A DNA stretch of 32,002 nt from CAZTTG01 sp964615935 (GTDB taxonomy: Bacteria > Planctomycetota > UBA1135 > GCA-002686595), in assembly GCA_964615935.1 (NCBI GenBank), contig CAZTTG010000072.1, forward strand, positions 1-32,002, written 5' to 3'. A model generated the notes under the pieces. That model saw nothing but the letters and a program-made list of their open reading frames with translations. It was not told where the DNA came from and ran no database searches. The number at the start of each line of letters is the position of its first letter. The stretch's first letter is position 1. Positions 8,732 to 16,607 of the stretch are shown here, one piece after another. The translations under genes were made by a program, and so were the position numbers.

Positions 8732-8987
8732 GTTCCCTTGGGTGGCGGCTGGAGGGCCAGCCTCCGGCAGCCGCCGAATCTAAGGCCTGGATGACGTCGG
8801 GGCCCCGGCGGGGAGGCGAAAACCGCGTCCGCGAGCCTCCCGCGGGCCCCCGCGGGCGGCCCGCCCGCGGCGGTTTCCCACCGGTCGCCGGATCGGCGCG
8901 TGCCGGCCTCGCGCGCCCGGGTTACCTTGGTCCAGGAGGCCGGTCGCCGGCGGGCCGGATCCGGCGCTCTCATTCCCTCGCCCTGAC
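8732..8987. other. Divergent promoter region with long imperfect hairpin
   Basis: The nitroreductase fusion (-) and the PCMT gene (+) diverge here. A perfect inverted repeat with 10-bp arms and a 1-nt centre spans 8850-8870. It is flanked by outer arms GAAAACCGC (8818-8826) and GCGGTTTCC (8870-8878), which pair with one mismatch but overlap the inner arm slightly. No gene is visible inside. Confidence 0.4.
8777..8782 (-). promoter_or_regulatory. Candidate -10 box (TAGATT) for the nitroreductase fusion
   Basis: The minus strand reads CTTAGATTC, in an AT-rich spot of otherwise GC-rich DNA, 45 nt before the start codon. It resembles the TAGAAT box before the S9D gene. No good -35 is seen. Confidence 0.3.
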
Positions 8988-9752
8988 ATGAACAGGTCGC
9001 GGTCCCGTGTGCTCGGCGCGGCGGTGGCGCTCTCGGCTGCCCTCGCCTGCGACTCGCCCTCGGACGGCGGTCCGACGGCGGTGATCAGCGTCGGGCCTCC
9101 GGGGGGCGGCGACCGGGAGGTGGAACGCAGGCACATGATCGAGCACCAGATCGCCGCGCGGGGCGTCACCGACCCGCGAGTCCTCGAGGCCATGCGCGAC
9201 GTCCCCCGCCACCTGTTCGTGCCGCCCGGCCAGCGCGACCACGCCTACGAGGACCGCCCCCTGCCGATCGGCTACGGCCAGACCATCTCGCAGCCCTACG
9301 TGGTCGCCTTCATGACCGCGGCGCTGGCGCTGAAGGGGGGCGAGAAGGTGCTCGAGATCGGCACCGGCTCGGGCTACCAGGCCGCGGTCCTGGCCGAGGT
9401 CGTGGGCGGAGCTGGCCGCGTCTACACGATCGAGATCGTGGAGCCGCTGGGGCGGAGCGGGGCGAAGGCCCTGGATGACTGCGGCTACCACAACGTGCTC
9501 ACCCGGATCGGCGACGGCTACCAGGGCTGGGCGGAGGAGGCCCCCTTCGACGCGGTGATCCTCACCGCGGCCCCCGACCACGTTCCGCAGCCGCTCACGG
9601 ATCAGCTGAGGGTCGGCGGGCGCCTGATCCTGCCGCTGGGCGGCTTCGACCAGGACCTGGTGCTGCTGGAGAAGACCCCCGAGGGCCTCGACCGGCGCGT
9701 CGTCCTGGGGGTGCGCTTCGTGCCCATGACGGGCGAGGCGCAGCGGCGCTAG
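8988..9752 (+). CDS. pcm: Exported PCMT-family protein-L-isoaspartate O-methyltransferase
   Basis: The 254-residue protein contains the whole PCMT fold: PIGYGQTISQPY at 93-104, the SAM loop VLEIGTGSGYQAAVLAE at 121-137, IEIVEP for the acidic ribose-binding position, APFDAVILTAAPDHVP, and a C-terminal RFVPMTG strand. The family methylates abnormal isoaspartyl residues in aged proteins and starts their repair. Unlike the cytosolic E. coli enzyme (about 208 residues), it has a 50-residue leader with a hydrophobic stretch GAAVALSAALAC, giving a possible lipid-modified Cys21. If ATG 8988 is right, the enzyme is exported; an internal ATG at 9135 would give a leaderless cytosolic form. Neither start has a clear Shine-Dalgarno sequence. 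It is transcribed away from the nitroreductase gene and converges with the methyltransferase-coiled-coil gene. The symbol refers to family only. Confidence 0.92.
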   Translation: MNRSRSRVLGAAVALSAALACDSPSDGGPTAVISVGPPGGGDREVERRHMIEHQIAARGVTDPRVLEAMRDVPRHLFVPPGQRDHAYEDRPLPIGYGQTISQPYVVAFMTAALALKGGEKVLEIGTGSGYQAAVLAEVVGGAGRVYTIEIVEPLGRSGAKALDDCGYHNVLTRIGDGYQGWAEEAPFDAVILTAAPDHVPQPLTDQLRVGGRLILPLGGFDQDLVLLEKTPEGLDRRVVLGVRFVPMTGEAQRR

Positions 9753-9783
9753 CGCCACCTGGGGGCCCGCAGGCGAACCGGCG

Positions 9784-10614
9784 CTAGTTCGAGGTCGCCT
9801 CGAACTTCTTGGGCGAGAAGGCCCGCAGCAGATTCCGGGGACGGCTGCGGAGCTCGCGCACCAGCGCCGCCACGAGCTCGCTACGGCTCGCCAGGGTCTC
9901 GCCGAGCTCCTGGGCGCGGCGCTCCACCGCGCCGATCTGCGCCTGCAGATCGCGGGCCAGGCCCTCGAGACGCTCCATGCGCTCCTCCAGGGCGGCCTTG
10001 ACGACGCGGTGCTCCTCCAGGTCCGCCTCCAGGGTCCCGATGGTCCGGCGGTGCTCGCGGAGGTCGGTGTCCTTGGCGGCCAGGATCTCCCCGTGGTGCC
10101 GCCTGGTCTCGGCGAGGGCCTCGACGTGCGCTTCCAGGTCCTCGCGCAGGGTGCGGTTCTCCTCCTGGTGCTGCTCGAGATCCGCCTCCACCTCCTCCAG
10201 GGTCTCGAGGTGCTGACTGATGCTGGAGTCCTTGTCCGCGATCACCTCCTGGTGGTGTCGCTGCGCCTCGGCCAGGGCCGTGCGGTGCTCGGCGAGGTCC
10301 GCCGACAGGTCCGCCCGCTCCTTGCGGTTCTCGACCAGGTCCGCCTTCAGGGTCTGGATCGTGTCCGCGTGGCCCTCGACGTCGGCGCGCAGCTCGTCCA
10401 GGGTGGCGAGGACCTGGCGCTTGTCCTCGAGCCACTCGTCGCGGTCCGCAACCCAGGCGTCGCGCTCGAGGGCCCAGGCGCGGCGGGCGCGCTCCAGCAG
10501 CCCCATCTGGGCGGCGAACTCGAGGATGCGGCGCACTCCGGCGAGCTCCTCGGGGCTCTCTGGCCCCGGGAGATCCTCGGGAAGGGCCGCGTCGCCGAAG
10601 GCTGCCAGGACCAC
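9784..10614 (-). CDS. Coiled-coil 3' part of a split methyltransferase-coiled-coil gene
   Basis: This is the downstream part of a gene whose reading frame continues without shift from 11295 to 9784 but is cut by a TAG at 10695-10693. The first available start here is a GTG at 10614 (in YRHVVLAAF), without a recognisable ribosome site, so independent translation is doubtful. The predicted 276-residue product is almost entirely coiled coil, with repeated blocks such as EENRTLREDL and DTDLREHRRTIGTLEADLEEH, and ends in LRSRPRNLLRAFSPKKF. It matches the coiled-coil half of the intact paralog at 11434-13029. The 27 codons between the TAG and the GTG also match the paralog (LAREFHRFYNREL), which supports recent disruption or a base error rather than two original genes. 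Confidence 0.6.
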   Translation of the reverse strand: MVLAAFGDAALPEDLPGPESPEELAGVRRILEFAAQMGLLERARRAWALERDAWVADRDEWLEDKRQVLATLDELRADVEGHADTIQTLKADLVENRKERADLSADLAEHRTALAEAQRHHQEVIADKDSSISQHLETLEEVEADLEQHQEENRTLREDLEAHVEALAETRRHHGEILAAKDTDLREHRRTIGTLEADLEEHRVVKAALEERMERLEGLARDLQAQIGAVERRAQELGETLASRSELVAALVRELRSRPRNLLRAFSPKKFEATSN

Positions 10615-10692
10615 GTGCCGGTAGACGTCCTGGCCGCAATCGGTGGGGAACAGCTCGCGGTTGTAGAAGCGGTGGAACTCCCGCGCGAGTCC

Positions 10693-11295
10693 CTACAGGA
10701 TCGGCTCGCTGTCCATGTACAGGCCCAGGCACATCGAGGGCAGCCAGCGATCAAGCCGGCCGTGGCCGATGCTCTTCACCCGGCCGCCCATCGAGCGCAG
10801 CTTCTCCTCTACCATTGCGCGCACCGGGAGCCCGTTGACGCGGTGCTCCTGGAGGTGTTGGTGGTCGATCCCCAGCCCATCTCGCACCGCCTTCAGGAGC
10901 AGCATCTCGGCCTCGTCCACGCGCGGCTCCCTGTAGGGACCGGCCAGGAACACGTAGCAGCGTGCCACTCGGGCGCACTCGGTCACGAAGGACTCGCGCC
11001 GCCCGGGAGGCACATGCTCGAGGGTATCGAAGGCGCAGACCACGTCGAAGGACCCGTCCCGGAAGGGCAGGGCCGCGCCGTCGCCCAGGACCAGGCCAGC
11101 TTCGTCGGAAGGCTCGAGGTCGACCAGACTCACGCGGCGCCCGGGCAGGAAGCGGCGCAGCAACCCGGTGCGCCCCCCGACCTCGAGCACGCGGCAGACA
11201 GCGGGCCCGGCGGCCACCCGCTCGAGGATGTCGGCGACCAGCCGGTAGCGCTGGTATTGATCGAAAGGGAGGTCTTCGATGGGGTTCGACTGCAT
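10693..11295 (-). CDS. SAM-dependent methyltransferase, 5' part of the split gene
   Basis: The product is 200 residues, a class I methyltransferase with motif I VLEVGGRTGLLRRFLP, acidic VDLEP, GDGAALPFRDGSFDVV, and CAFDTLEHVPPGRR. The open frame continues upstream to 11391, but ATG 11295 is chosen because MQSNPIEDLPFDQYQRYRLV aligns with the start of the intact paralog (MQSDDLEDLPFDQYQRYRLV). The protein stops at TAG 10695-10693 after SEPIL, where the paralog continues with RRLAREFHRF. The upstream intact copy lies 138 nt away on the same strand, so the two are a tandem duplication. As it stands the product would be a free methyltransferase without its coiled coil. The probable role is sugar or glycan methylation, inferred from the domain style. 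Confidence 0.7.
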   Translation of the reverse strand: MQSNPIEDLPFDQYQRYRLVADILERVAAGPAVCRVLEVGGRTGLLRRFLPGRRVSLVDLEPSDEAGLVLGDGAALPFRDGSFDVVCAFDTLEHVPPGRRESFVTECARVARCYVFLAGPYREPRVDEAEMLLLKAVRDGLGIDHQHLQEHRVNGLPVRAMVEEKLRSMGGRVKSIGHGRLDRWLPSMCLGLYMDSEPIL

Positions 11296-11380
11296 GGTTG
11301 TCCGGCTTTCCAGACCCCGGCCGCGGGGCCCCCCTGGGGTCGTATCTCCTCCTTTGCGCCAAGGTGCGGATTCACCACAG

Positions 11381-11431
11381 AAAAAAAGCACATTTCCCGG
11401 GCAGCCGAGACTCCCAGAGCGAGTCCCTCGG
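11381..11431 (-). terminator. Possible terminator after the intact methyltransferase-coiled-coil gene
   Basis: Just past the TGA at 11436-11434, the minus strand carries an imperfect stem (11431-11405, CCGAGGGACTC against GAGTCTCGG) and, 17 nt further on, a run of seven T (11387-11381). That T-run stands out in this GC-rich DNA. The gap between stem and T-run is longer than in a classic intrinsic terminator, so the call is tentative. Confidence 0.35.
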
Positions 11432-11433
11432 CC

Positions 11434-13029
11434 TCAGCCAGCGGGCGGATCGAACTTGCCCGGCCTGAAGGCGCGCACCAGGTTCCCGGGGCGGCTGCGT
11501 AGCTGGCGCACCAACTCCGTCACCAGATCGCTGCGGCTCCTCAGGCTCTTCCCCAGGACCCGGCACCGCTGGTCGGCGGCCCGGAGCTGGGACTCCATGT
11601 CGCTGGTGAGGGTCTCCAGCATCTCCTTCGTCCGCCGGTGCTCCTCCAGCTCACCGCGCAGGAACTCCAGGGACTCGCGGTGCTGGAGGAGGTCCGCCCG
11701 CAGGGTGCGGTTCTCCACCCGGTGCAGCCCGAGGTCCTCCCTCGCCTCGGCCAGGATGCTCCGATGCTCGGAGAGGTCGGCTTTCCGGGCCGCGGTCACA
11801 TCCCCGTGGTGCTTCTCGGCCGCTGCCAAAGCCCGGACATGCTCCTCGAGGTCGTCGCGCAGGGTGCGGTTCTCCACCCGGTGCCGCTCGAGATCGGCCC
11901 TCTCCTCGGCCAGGACCCGCCGGTGCTCCTCGATGTTGGCGTCGCGGGTCGCGCACACCTCGGACAGGACCTGGGCGTGCTCCACCAGCTCCTCGCGCAG
12001 GGTTCGGTTCTCGGCCTGGTGCTGCTCGAGGTCCGTCAACAGCTCGGCGCGCTCCTTCTCGTGCTCGACGAGGTCGGCCCTCAAGGTCTCGATCGTCCCG
12101 GCGTGGCCATCGACGTCGGCGCGCAGATCGTCCATGGTGGCGAGCACCTGGCGCTTGTCCTCGAGCCATTCGTCGCGGTCCTCCACCCAGGCGTCGCGCT
12201 CCACGGCCCAGGCCTCGCGGGCGCGCTCGAGCAGCCGCATCTCGGAGACGAAGCCCAGGATGCGCTCGATCCCGGAGCCCTCCTCCGCCGGCTTCCCCTC
12301 GTGCGGGTCCTCCGGCAGGGGAGCCCCGTCCAGGGCGGCCAGGACCACGTGGCGATAGATCTCGTCCCCGAAGTCGGAGGGGTACAGCTCGCGGTTGTAG
12401 AAACGGTGGAACTCCCGGGCCAGCCTCCGCAGGGTCGGCGCGTGTCCGAGGTACATGCCGATGCACATGGAGATCAGCCAGCGATCGAGCCGGCCGTGGC
12501 CGATGCTCTTCACCTGCCCGCCCATCGAGCGCAGCCTCTCCTCGACCCGGGCCCGCTGCGGGAGCCCGTTGGAGCGATGCTCCCGCAGGTAGCGGTGGTC
12601 GATTTCCATGCCGTCGCGCAGGGCCCTCAGGAGCAGCCCCTCGGCCTCCTCCACCCGGGGGTCCTGGAAGGGCCCGGCCAGGACCACGTAGCGTCGGGCC
12701 ACCCGCGCGCACTCGGCCACGAATGTGTCGCGCCGATAGGGGGGCACGTGCTCCAGCGTGTCGAAGGCGCACACCGCGTCGAAGGAGCGGTCCCGGAAGG
12801 GAAGGGCGGCGCCATCGCCCAGGATCAGCCCGGCCTCCTCCGAGGGCTCGAGGTCGACCAGCCCCACGCGACAGGCGGGCAGGAAGCGGCGCAGGAGACC
12901 GGTGCGGCCCCCGACGTCGAGCACGGCGCGAGCTCCCGGCCCGGTCACGAGCCGATCCAGGATGTCGGCGACCAGGCGGTAGCGCTGGTACTGGTCGAAG
13001 GGGAGGTCTTCGAGGTCGTCGGATTGCAT
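11434..13029 (-). CDS. Methyltransferase with long C-terminal coiled coil (intact paralog)
   Basis: The protein has 531 residues. Residues about 10-200 are a class I SAM methyltransferase: VLDVGGRTGLLRRFLP at 36-51, VDLEP at 58-62, GDGAALPFRDRSFDAV at 71-86 and CAFDTLEHVPP at 87-97. A linker with LAREFHRFYNRELYPSDF and YRHVVLAALDG (about 203-235) resembles segments I recall from glycan-modifying proteins. From about 255 to 495 it is an acidic, His-containing coiled coil with three ENRTLR blocks at about 340, 386 and 439. It ends in a conserved LRSRPGNLVRAFRPGKF tail shared with the split paralog. GGAGGGAG precedes ATG 13029 at good spacing. There is no signal peptide. The layout recalls WbdD, where a methyltransferase caps O-antigen chains and a coiled coil sets their length, but no kinase domain is visible here. 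The role in surface polysaccharide is an inference. Confidence 0.85.
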   Translation of the reverse strand: MQSDDLEDLPFDQYQRYRLVADILDRLVTGPGARAVLDVGGRTGLLRRFLPACRVGLVDLEPSEEAGLILGDGAALPFRDRSFDAVCAFDTLEHVPPYRRDTFVAECARVARRYVVLAGPFQDPRVEEAEGLLLRALRDGMEIDHRYLREHRSNGLPQRARVEERLRSMGGQVKSIGHGRLDRWLISMCIGMYLGHAPTLRRLAREFHRFYNRELYPSDFGDEIYRHVVLAALDGAPLPEDPHEGKPAEEGSGIERILGFVSEMRLLERAREAWAVERDAWVEDRDEWLEDKRQVLATMDDLRADVDGHAGTIETLRADLVEHEKERAELLTDLEQHQAENRTLREELVEHAQVLSEVCATRDANIEEHRRVLAEERADLERHRVENRTLRDDLEEHVRALAAAEKHHGDVTAARKADLSEHRSILAEAREDLGLHRVENRTLRADLLQHRESLEFLRGELEEHRRTKEMLETLTSDMESQLRAADQRCRVLGKSLRSRSDLVTELVRQLRSRPGNLVRAFRPGKFDPPAG

Positions 13030-13303
13030 GACTCTCCCTCCAGCCGGCCGTCACCCGTATCACGAGGACGCGGCGACCATCGGGCCCGGTGGGGAGCGAG
13101 CCCACGGCGGTGTCCCGCCAGGGCGTCACCCTCCCGATTGGAGAGTATCAGGTTCCTGTAAGACAGGCCCCCCGCGGCTGAATTCAGGGGCGATTCGCCC
13201 GCGGAACCGCCCGCCCGGGCCCCCCGGGGCTCGGTGCAATCGCTCGCGGGGGCTGCTAGGCTGCCGCGGCCGAACCGCACGCCCGCCTCCCGGAGCCCAT
13301 CGC
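13030..13303. other. Divergent promoter region between coiled-coil methyltransferase and M14 genes
   Basis: This 274-bp spacer has an AT-richer patch at about 13138-13165 with a small hairpin CCTGT-AAG-ACAGG (13155-13167), and a 10-bp palindrome CTGAATTCAG at 13178-13187. These could be operator or promoter elements for either gene. The open reading frame of the carboxypeptidase extends back through this spacer, but that part has no protein-like character. Confidence 0.35.
13257..13262 (+). promoter_or_regulatory. Candidate -10 box (TAGGCT) for the M14 gene
   Basis: TAGGCT lies 41 nt before the ATG, in the same position and style as TAGAAT before the S9D gene. No matching -35 is recognised. 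Confidence 0.28.
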
Positions 13304-15748
13304 ATGCGAAGCCTCCCCGCCCTCGTCCTGCCGATCCTGCTGGCGGCTCAGCTCGGAGCGCCCGGCCGGGCCCAGCGAATCACCACGCCCGAGGAGTATC
13401 TGGGGCGGCCGGTGGGCGGCGACTTCACCCTGGCCGACTGGGGCGAGGTCTCGGGCTACCACCGGCGGCTCGCCTCCCAGAGCCCGCGGGTGATCAGCGA
13501 ACGGGTGGGCACCACCACCGAGGAGCGCCCCTTCCTCCTGACCACCATCGCCGACGAGGCGGGACTGGCCGCGCTCGATCGCCACCGGGCCCTGGCGGCC
13601 CTCCTGGCCGACCCCCGCGGCGCCAGCGAGGCGCGCAAGCGGGAGGCGGTCGAGACCGCTCGCCCCATCCTCTTCATCTCGCTGGGCATGCACTCCAGCG
13701 AGACCTCGCCCCCGCAGTTCGGCATGGAGCTCGCCCACCGGCTGGCGACCTCCGAGGAGGAGCCCTACCGCTCGGCCCGCGAGCGGCTGATCGTCTGCCT
13801 GATCCCCTGCACCAACCCCGACGGGCTGGACCGCGTGGTCGAGTGGTACCGCGAGACCGTGGCGACTCCCCACGAGTCCAGCCGGCCGCTGGAGCTCTAC
13901 CAGCACTACACCGGTCACGACAACAACCGGGACTGGTTCGCCCTCACGCAGAGCGAGACGCGCATCGTGACGCGTCTGCTGTACTCGGAGTGGTTCCCCC
14001 AGGTCTACTGGGACGTTCACGAGCAGGGATCCTCGCGCGAGCGCTTCTTCGTGCCGCCCTTCCGCGATCCGCTCGACCCCAACCTGGACCCGGCCATCAT
14101 CGCCGGCATCGACGCCCTGGGATCGAGGGCGCTCTACGACATGACCCGCGAGAACCTCGCCGGCATCTCGACCGGGGTCTCCTACGACATGTGGTGGAAC
14201 GGCGGCAACCGCAACGTCCCCGTGCGCCACAACATCATCGGCCTCCTGACCGAGGCCGCCGGCGTCCGCTACGGCAGTCCGGTCTTCCTGCCGCGGGAGC
14301 GCCTGGGTGCGCCGCGCGGCCTCGAGGGATACGCGCCCTCCAATCGCTTCCCCCTCCCCTGGCCCGGCGGCTGGTGGCGGCTGCGCGACGTCATCGACTA
14401 CGAGCACGCCTTCGCCCGCTCGCTGCTGGCCAGCCTGGCGCGCGAGCCGCAGACCTGGCTGCGGGGGGCTCTGGAAGCCTCCCAGCGGGCCATCGAGGAG
14501 GGGGCCCGGGGCGCCCCCCGCACCTGGGTGATCCCCAGCGACAACCCCGACCGCGGGGCGGTCCGCCGCCTGGTGGAGATCCTCCTCCTGTCGGGCGTCG
14601 AGGTGCACGCCGCCGAGCGGGAGCTCGAGGCCGACGGCCGCACCTGGCCGGCCGGCTCCCTGGTGATCTTCCGCGACCAGCCCTACGGCTCCTACGTCAA
14701 GGACCTCTTCGAGGTGCAGCGCTATCCCGGCGGCGATCAGCCCTACGACGTGGCCGGCTGGACCCTGCCCCACCTCTTCGGCGTGCACCGGGTGGAGGTG
14801 ATGGAGAGGGTCTCGGTGCCCCTGAGGCGGGTGGTCACCGCTGGCGACGGTCTCCTGGGCTTCGCGGCGCGCGGCGAGTCGGGGCTCCTGAGCTCGGACG
14901 ACAGCGACACCTGGAAGACCGCCTTCGCCGAGCTCCGCGGGGGCCGCCGGTTGAGCTTCCTGGAGGAGGGGGCGGGCGCCGGGAGCTTCGTCCTCGGGGC
15001 GCGGGAGGCCCCCGCGCTGGCCCTGGAGCGGATGCCGCGACTGGGCGTCTACGCGCCCTGGTCCGGCAGCATGGACGAGGGCTGGCTGCGCTGGGTCCTG
15101 GATGCCTACGAGATCCCGTTCACCCGCGTGCGCAACGAGATGGTCCGCGCCGGCCGGCTGGGGGAGCTCCTGGACGTCCTGGTGATTCCCAGCATCCGCT
15201 CCTCGACCCTGGACCAGGGCCGCCCGCAGGACACGGTGCCCCCGCGCTACGAGGGCGGCCTCGACCCGGAGGGGGCCGTGGCCATCGAGGAGTTCGTGCG
15301 GCGCGGTGGGACCCTGGTGACGATCGGCCGCTCGAGCGCCTGGGCCGTCGATCTCCTGGAGCTGCCGCTGATCGACGTCACCCGCGAGCCGGCCTCCGAG
15401 GGTTTCTCCTGCCCGGGCAGCGTGCTACGCGGGGTGCCCCGCGAGGATCGGCTGACCCGGGGCCTGCCCGATTCGCTGGCCCTGTTCTTCTCGAGCTCGT
15501 CCGCCTGGCGCATCGAGCCCGAGGCCGAGCCGGGCGGGCCCACCGCGCTTCTCGCCCTGGCCCCCACACGGATCCTGCTCTCCGGCCGGATCGAGCGGCC
15601 CGAGGTGGTGGAGGACCGGGCGGTGTGGGTGCGGGCCGAGCATGGTCGAGGGAGGGTCCACCTCTTCGGCTTCAGCCCGCACTTCCGCGCCTGGTCCCAG
15701 CAGACCTTCCAGCTGCTGTTCCGGGCCGTCCTCCTCGATGGCAGCTAG
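13304..15748 (+). CDS. Secreted M14 zinc carboxypeptidase
   Basis: Chosen start ATG 13304 gives an 814-residue protein with signal peptide MRSLPALVLPILLAAQLGAP and a GGAG ribosome site 8 nt upstream; the frame is open further upstream but not protein-like. The carboxypeptidase A-type zinc site is His130 and Glu133 (GMHSSE) with His239 (WDVHEQG). Asn208-Arg209 (NNRDW) fits substrate carboxylate binding, and Glu317 (LLTEAAG) the catalytic glutamate. After the catalytic domain (about 40-400), a glutamine-amidotransferase-like segment (about 580-690; LGVYAPWSGSMDEGWLRWVL, then IEEFVRRGGTLVTIGRS) follows, as in the large M14 proteins I recall from planctomycetes and gemmatimonads. Predicted function: removal of C-terminal residues from peptides outside the cytoplasm. 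The stop overlaps the next gene's start by 11 nt, so the two are probably translationally coupled. Confidence 0.92.
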   Translation: MRSLPALVLPILLAAQLGAPGRAQRITTPEEYLGRPVGGDFTLADWGEVSGYHRRLASQSPRVISERVGTTTEERPFLLTTIADEAGLAALDRHRALAALLADPRGASEARKREAVETARPILFISLGMHSSETSPPQFGMELAHRLATSEEEPYRSARERLIVCLIPCTNPDGLDRVVEWYRETVATPHESSRPLELYQHYTGHDNNRDWFALTQSETRIVTRLLYSEWFPQVYWDVHEQGSSRERFFVPPFRDPLDPNLDPAIIAGIDALGSRALYDMTRENLAGISTGVSYDMWWNGGNRNVPVRHNIIGLLTEAAGVRYGSPVFLPRERLGAPRGLEGYAPSNRFPLPWPGGWWRLRDVIDYEHAFARSLLASLAREPQTWLRGALEASQRAIEEGARGAPRTWVIPSDNPDRGAVRRLVEILLLSGVEVHAAERELEADGRTWPAGSLVIFRDQPYGSYVKDLFEVQRYPGGDQPYDVAGWTLPHLFGVHRVEVMERVSVPLRRVVTAGDGLLGFAARGESGLLSSDDSDTWKTAFAELRGGRRLSFLEEGAGAGSFVLGAREAPALALERMPRLGVYAPWSGSMDEGWLRWVLDAYEIPFTRVRNEMVRAGRLGELLDVLVIPSIRSSTLDQGRPQDTVPPRYEGGLDPEGAVAIEEFVRRGGTLVTIGRSSAWAVDLLELPLIDVTREPASEGFSCPGSVLRGVPREDRLTRGLPDSLALFFSSSSAWRIEPEAEPGGPTALLALAPTRILLSGRIERPEVVEDRAVWVRAEHGRGRVHLFGFSPHFRAWSQQTFQLLFRAVLLDGS

Positions 15749-16445
15749 CGTGCGCCCCCTCATCGCGCTGCTCCTCATCGCGATGACGTCGGGCTGCCTC
15801 ACGGGGTCCGACCTGGAGAGGGTCGCGCGGCAGCCCGATGCCGGGGAGAGCGTCCCGCGATTCGAGCAGCGCCGCGCCTTCGGCTCCGGTCCCGACCGCC
15901 CGCTCCTGCGGGAGTGGGGCGTGCTGCTCCTGGACGACGGCTCCCGGCCGCGGCAGGGCTTCGACCGCAGCTGGTATCCCGACGGTCGGAAGCGATCCGA
16001 GCGCCACTGGCTGCGCGGCGTGCCCTCGGGCGCCTGGCGCGAGTGGTACCCGGACGGTCGGCTCAGCCTCGAGCGCTTCCACGAGCACGGCGAGCCCACC
16101 GGGACCTGGCGAACCTGGTACGAGGGCGGTGGACCGCGCTCCGAGTGCACCTACGCCGGACCCGATCGGACGGCGCCCTCCACCTGGTGGCACGAGAGCG
16201 GGGGGGTGTCGTCCCGGGGGGAGGCGGTCGAGGGCGCCCCCGAGGGCGAGTGGTCCTTCTGGAGCGAGTCGGGCGCGCTGGTCGAGCGGGGCCCCTTCCG
16301 CGGCGGCCGACGGGAGGGGATCTGGCGCGCCTTCTGGGAGGACGGCAGCCTGCGGGAGCGCGGCCGCCTCCGCCGCGGGGAGCGGGTGGGGGAGTGGGAG
16401 TCCTGGAAGCGGGGCGAGCGGCCCGGCGAGGCCGACCGCCCCTGA
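15738..16445 (+). CDS. MORN/YwqK-like repeat lipoprotein
   Basis: The 235-residue protein starts at ATG 15738, inside the last codons of the carboxypeptidase gene. MAASVRPLIALLLIAMTSGC is a lipoprotein-type leader with predicted lipidated Cys20. From about residue 60 it consists of W/Y/G-rich repeats such as SGAWREWYPDGRLSLE, TGTWRTWYEGG, EGEWSFWSESGALVE and EGIWRAFWEDGSLRE, at 20-25-residue spacing. This is the MORN_2 or YwqK-antitoxin-like repeat, a beta-hairpin array with no established enzymatic activity. Coupling to a secreted carboxypeptidase suggests a surface partner or scaffold. There is no toxin gene next to it, so the family label antitoxin should not be taken literally. Confidence 0.85.
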   Translation: MAASVRPLIALLLIAMTSGCLTGSDLERVARQPDAGESVPRFEQRRAFGSGPDRPLLREWGVLLLDDGSRPRQGFDRSWYPDGRKRSERHWLRGVPSGAWREWYPDGRLSLERFHEHGEPTGTWRTWYEGGGPRSECTYAGPDRTAPSTWWHESGGVSSRGEAVEGAPEGEWSFWSESGALVERGPFRGGRREGIWRAFWEDGSLRERGRLRRGERVGEWESWKRGERPGEADRP

Positions 16446-16607
16446 GCCCCCGCACGTATGCGCACAGGTGTGTCACGCTCCCGGAACAGGGGCCGCGGGA
16501 GGGATCCCCTCACGCGGCGATCGCCCGGCGGCACGGTTGTTGATTGCATGTATGGTCGCATCGAGGAGGCTCCCGCGCTCGGGCGCTTCCACCCACCGAG
16601 GACCACG

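Noticed and set aside
10693..10695. TAG read as pyrrolysine or another recoded amino acid
   Set aside because: No pyrrolysine-type context is visible, and TAG is used as a normal stop elsewhere in the window (for example the sigma factor and the M14 gene).
13028..13303. 92-codon N-terminal extension of the carboxypeptidase
   Set aside because: It is Pro/Arg-rich and would place the signal peptide internally; ATG 13304 has a ribosome site and a proper leader.
15738..16445. Toxin-antitoxin antitoxin function for the MORN/YwqK-like protein
   Set aside because: It has a lipoprotein signal and no adjacent toxin; the family name is not evidence of function.
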